Assembly (NCBI GenBank): GCA_950295325.1 | Contig: OX485808.1 | Span: forward strand, 23,210,527 to 23,270,526 | Source of the DNA: Polytrichum commune | Lineage: Eukaryota; Streptophyta; Polytrichopsida; Polytrichales; Polytrichaceae | Reading direction: 5' to 3' | DNA: 60,000 nt | Shown: positions 58,286 to 60,000 of the stretch, in pieces | Layout of the letters: each line of letters starts with the position of its first letter | Position numbering within the stretch: the first letter of the stretch is position 1 | Position numbers and translations under genes: made by a program | Notes under the pieces: model-generated | Database searches by the model: none | Seen by the model: only the letters and a program-made list of their open reading frames with translations | Told to the model about the DNA's origin: nothing

Positions 58286-59188
58286 GTGGCTTGAAAAGTA
58301 GGATATCAAATCACACCAAAATATCATTATTGTATTAAATTCTTATCAGCTCGTAATTGAGAATCAATAGGTTATTATTTTATAATCCACCCTAATCTTC
58401 AAACCTTGCATAAAATACAATGGACCACTGTACTTTCTACCTACACTAACTTTTAGGTGTAAAAGGTGTAGTTACATGACATCAATGAGCATTTGCTAGC
58501 CTCTTATGTGGGCCAAATAAGAAGGGTAGTAGAGGAACAAATCCAATGTCAGGGAATGCCACGTTTACTTTCGCTTGCTCAAGTGAACAAGGAAGAGGTT
58601 GGTTGTTGTAAATAACTCCCAACCTACAACTTGTGGTCATAGCCAACTCTCCAACTAAACATCAATCCAATGCCAATTATCAATAGCAACCAAACAAAAC
58701 ATTACATTTACCATAAAGCATGGGTATGAGTTACAGTCAAAATCTTATATTGGTCCTTGGTTTGTGATGTAACTAGAAAAGTCTTGGAGAGCTTCTTTGA
58801 GTCTTGATTGTCGACATGTCTTATCTCTATATAACTAAATATCTTTTCATTTTCTTTGCCACCTATTTGCACATCCATCTCTTTGTCCTCTCACCACTTT
58901 TGTACTCCCTAAAAAAAACTCAAGGAAAGGACTCATTTTCTTTTCTCAAGGTTTGTTGCTCCCAGAATAGGGAAAAATAACTTCCCTCCATGTTTTTTTT
59001 GGAAGGCCAAAGACACGAGTGTTGGAAGTGGCACATATAGTTCTTTCAAAAAAATGAGTTGGTCCCCAAGTTTGGTGACTTTATGATTAACTCTATAATG
59101 AGTGATCTTTCTTGGCAAGTTAGGTGTGACTTTGACTCCCACTTGACTATTAAGTACAAAATTGGCATATTTCGCTTTGCTCCAAAAG
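58286..59188. other. Intergenic, no supported gene
   Basis: AT-rich. Short frames on both strands (58933-59265) have no recognisable domain. Confidence 0.6.
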
Positions 59189-59408
59189 CTACACCAAATA
59201 TTGTATTTAGTGTCACTTACTATTTGGAGTTACACAATACTATATCTTTTTTATTATTAATGTAAAATTTTACCAAGTAAAGATGTTAATGTTCTATAAT
59301 GTCCAAACAACCAATTTTACCTTTGTTAGCAAAAAAAAGAAAGATAATAAATGAATAGTTATAGCATTGCGTAATAGTAAGTGGCTCTAAATACAATATT
59401 TAATGTAG
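59189..59408. mobile_element. C1 MITE copy
   Basis: CTACACCAAATATTGTATTT at left and the inverse, AAATACAATATTTAATGTAG, at right. The middle TTTTACCAAGTAAAGATGTT and CAACCAATTTTAC match the 15.8-kb copy. Confidence 0.8.
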
Positions 59409-59855
59409 TGCTCGCACCTATAGCATCCTACCTAGGCAGTTCCAAACTAAGACTCAAATATTTAACTCATTTCCACAAACTAACTTCAAAATTTTTGGAA
59501 ATCCATATTTTTCAAACTTTAAATTGCTACATTTAATTTTTTTCAAAAAACAAAATTTATGTAGAATCTTGGAATTCTATGAAATAATATAATTTCTATT
59601 GGAGTGCCTAGGTAGGATGGTATTGTACTTATATCACCTTCAAAACTTAGCTTTCCCTCCATGAAAAGAATTAAGTGACTCACAAATGCCGCTAACATCC
59701 CAAAAACCAACACTAGCTCCCTACAACTCCATCACAAAATGCCACACCAAAAGTATCAAACATAAGACTACGGTTGTTCAAGCTCCAAAAAGATGGAAAT
59801 CTTCTTCTCTTGAAGCCCAAGTATGTCCTCAAAATGATCAACTGCCTTTCTCTAC

Positions 59856-59884
59856 CAAATAAATAAATAAATAAATAAATAAAA
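59856..59884 (+). repeat. (AAAT)n run beside a SINE-like A-box on the minus strand
   Basis: AAAT repeated about seven times. On the minus strand, about 50-70 bp upstream, TGGCTTGGTGGTTAGGGCTC resembles a tRNA-derived SINE A-box (TRGYNNARNGG type), so the run could be a SINE tail. No convincing B-box is present. Confidence 0.3.
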
Positions 59885-60000
59885 ATATACATATACATAT
59901 ACACAACCTCACCCTTATGCGTCCTCATTGGGGGCCATGAGCCCTAACCACCAAGCCAAGGCCCGTGGTCATATACACACATATATATATGGCACAAATT

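Overview
The window looks like nuclear DNA of a land plant with a large, repeat-rich genome. It holds one convincing intact protein-coding gene in 60 kb. That gene has GT-AG introns and encodes a plant-specific CCHC zinc-knuckle / SHAQKYF-type R1-MYB transcription factor. The rest is AT-rich DNA packed with decayed transposons, short inverted-repeat elements (MITEs), simple repeats, an interstitial (TTTAGGG)n block and many long poly-G/poly-C runs. I cannot name the species.

Layout. Positions 1-44,840 are intergenic. They hold several families of non-autonomous DNA transposons: (i) five roughly 500-bp elements with GGGCC/GGGGC ends and 3-bp TTA/TAA-type target duplications (PIF/Harbinger-like); (ii) at least four internally unrelated families that end in CTACACTAAAT; (iii) a roughly 220-bp element with CGGGGA ends, one copy of which is split by a 244-bp insertion with a 9-bp target duplication. 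There are also a LINE 3' tail fragment, a near-perfect 54-bp-arm hairpin at 28.6 kb, and three copies of a dispersed repeat of unknown class. No intact retrotransposon was found.

Positions 44,840-50,120 form the gene region. A GC-richer promoter and leader is followed by a three-exon CDS, join(46606..46864, 48428..48636, 48986..49648), encoding 376 residues. The order is an N-terminal zinc knuckle, an RLFGV repression motif, a single MYB repeat with SHAQKYF, a basic stretch, and a Pro/Ser-rich tail with two LxLxL (EAR-type) motifs. The expected role is a sequence-specific transcriptional repressor of the KUA1/MYBH/MYBS3 group. Intron 1 carries a 200-bp tandem duplication.

Positions 50,690-52,530, just downstream, hold two sets of local duplications. 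Positions 53,236-55,200 are a 5'-truncated, frameshifted LINE with a recognisable reverse transcriptase and zinc-finger tail. Positions 55,402-56,140 are a 739-bp element with pogo/Tc1-mariner-like ends and TA duplications. Positions 56,705-57,204 are the best-preserved 500-bp Harbinger-like MITE. A perfect 34-bp inverted repeat lies at 57,989/58,285.

No tRNA, rRNA, CRISPR array or organelle-derived block was recognised. Most short open frames outside the MYB gene and the LINE look like chance ORFs. The most interesting material is the transposon structure rather than a new protein system.
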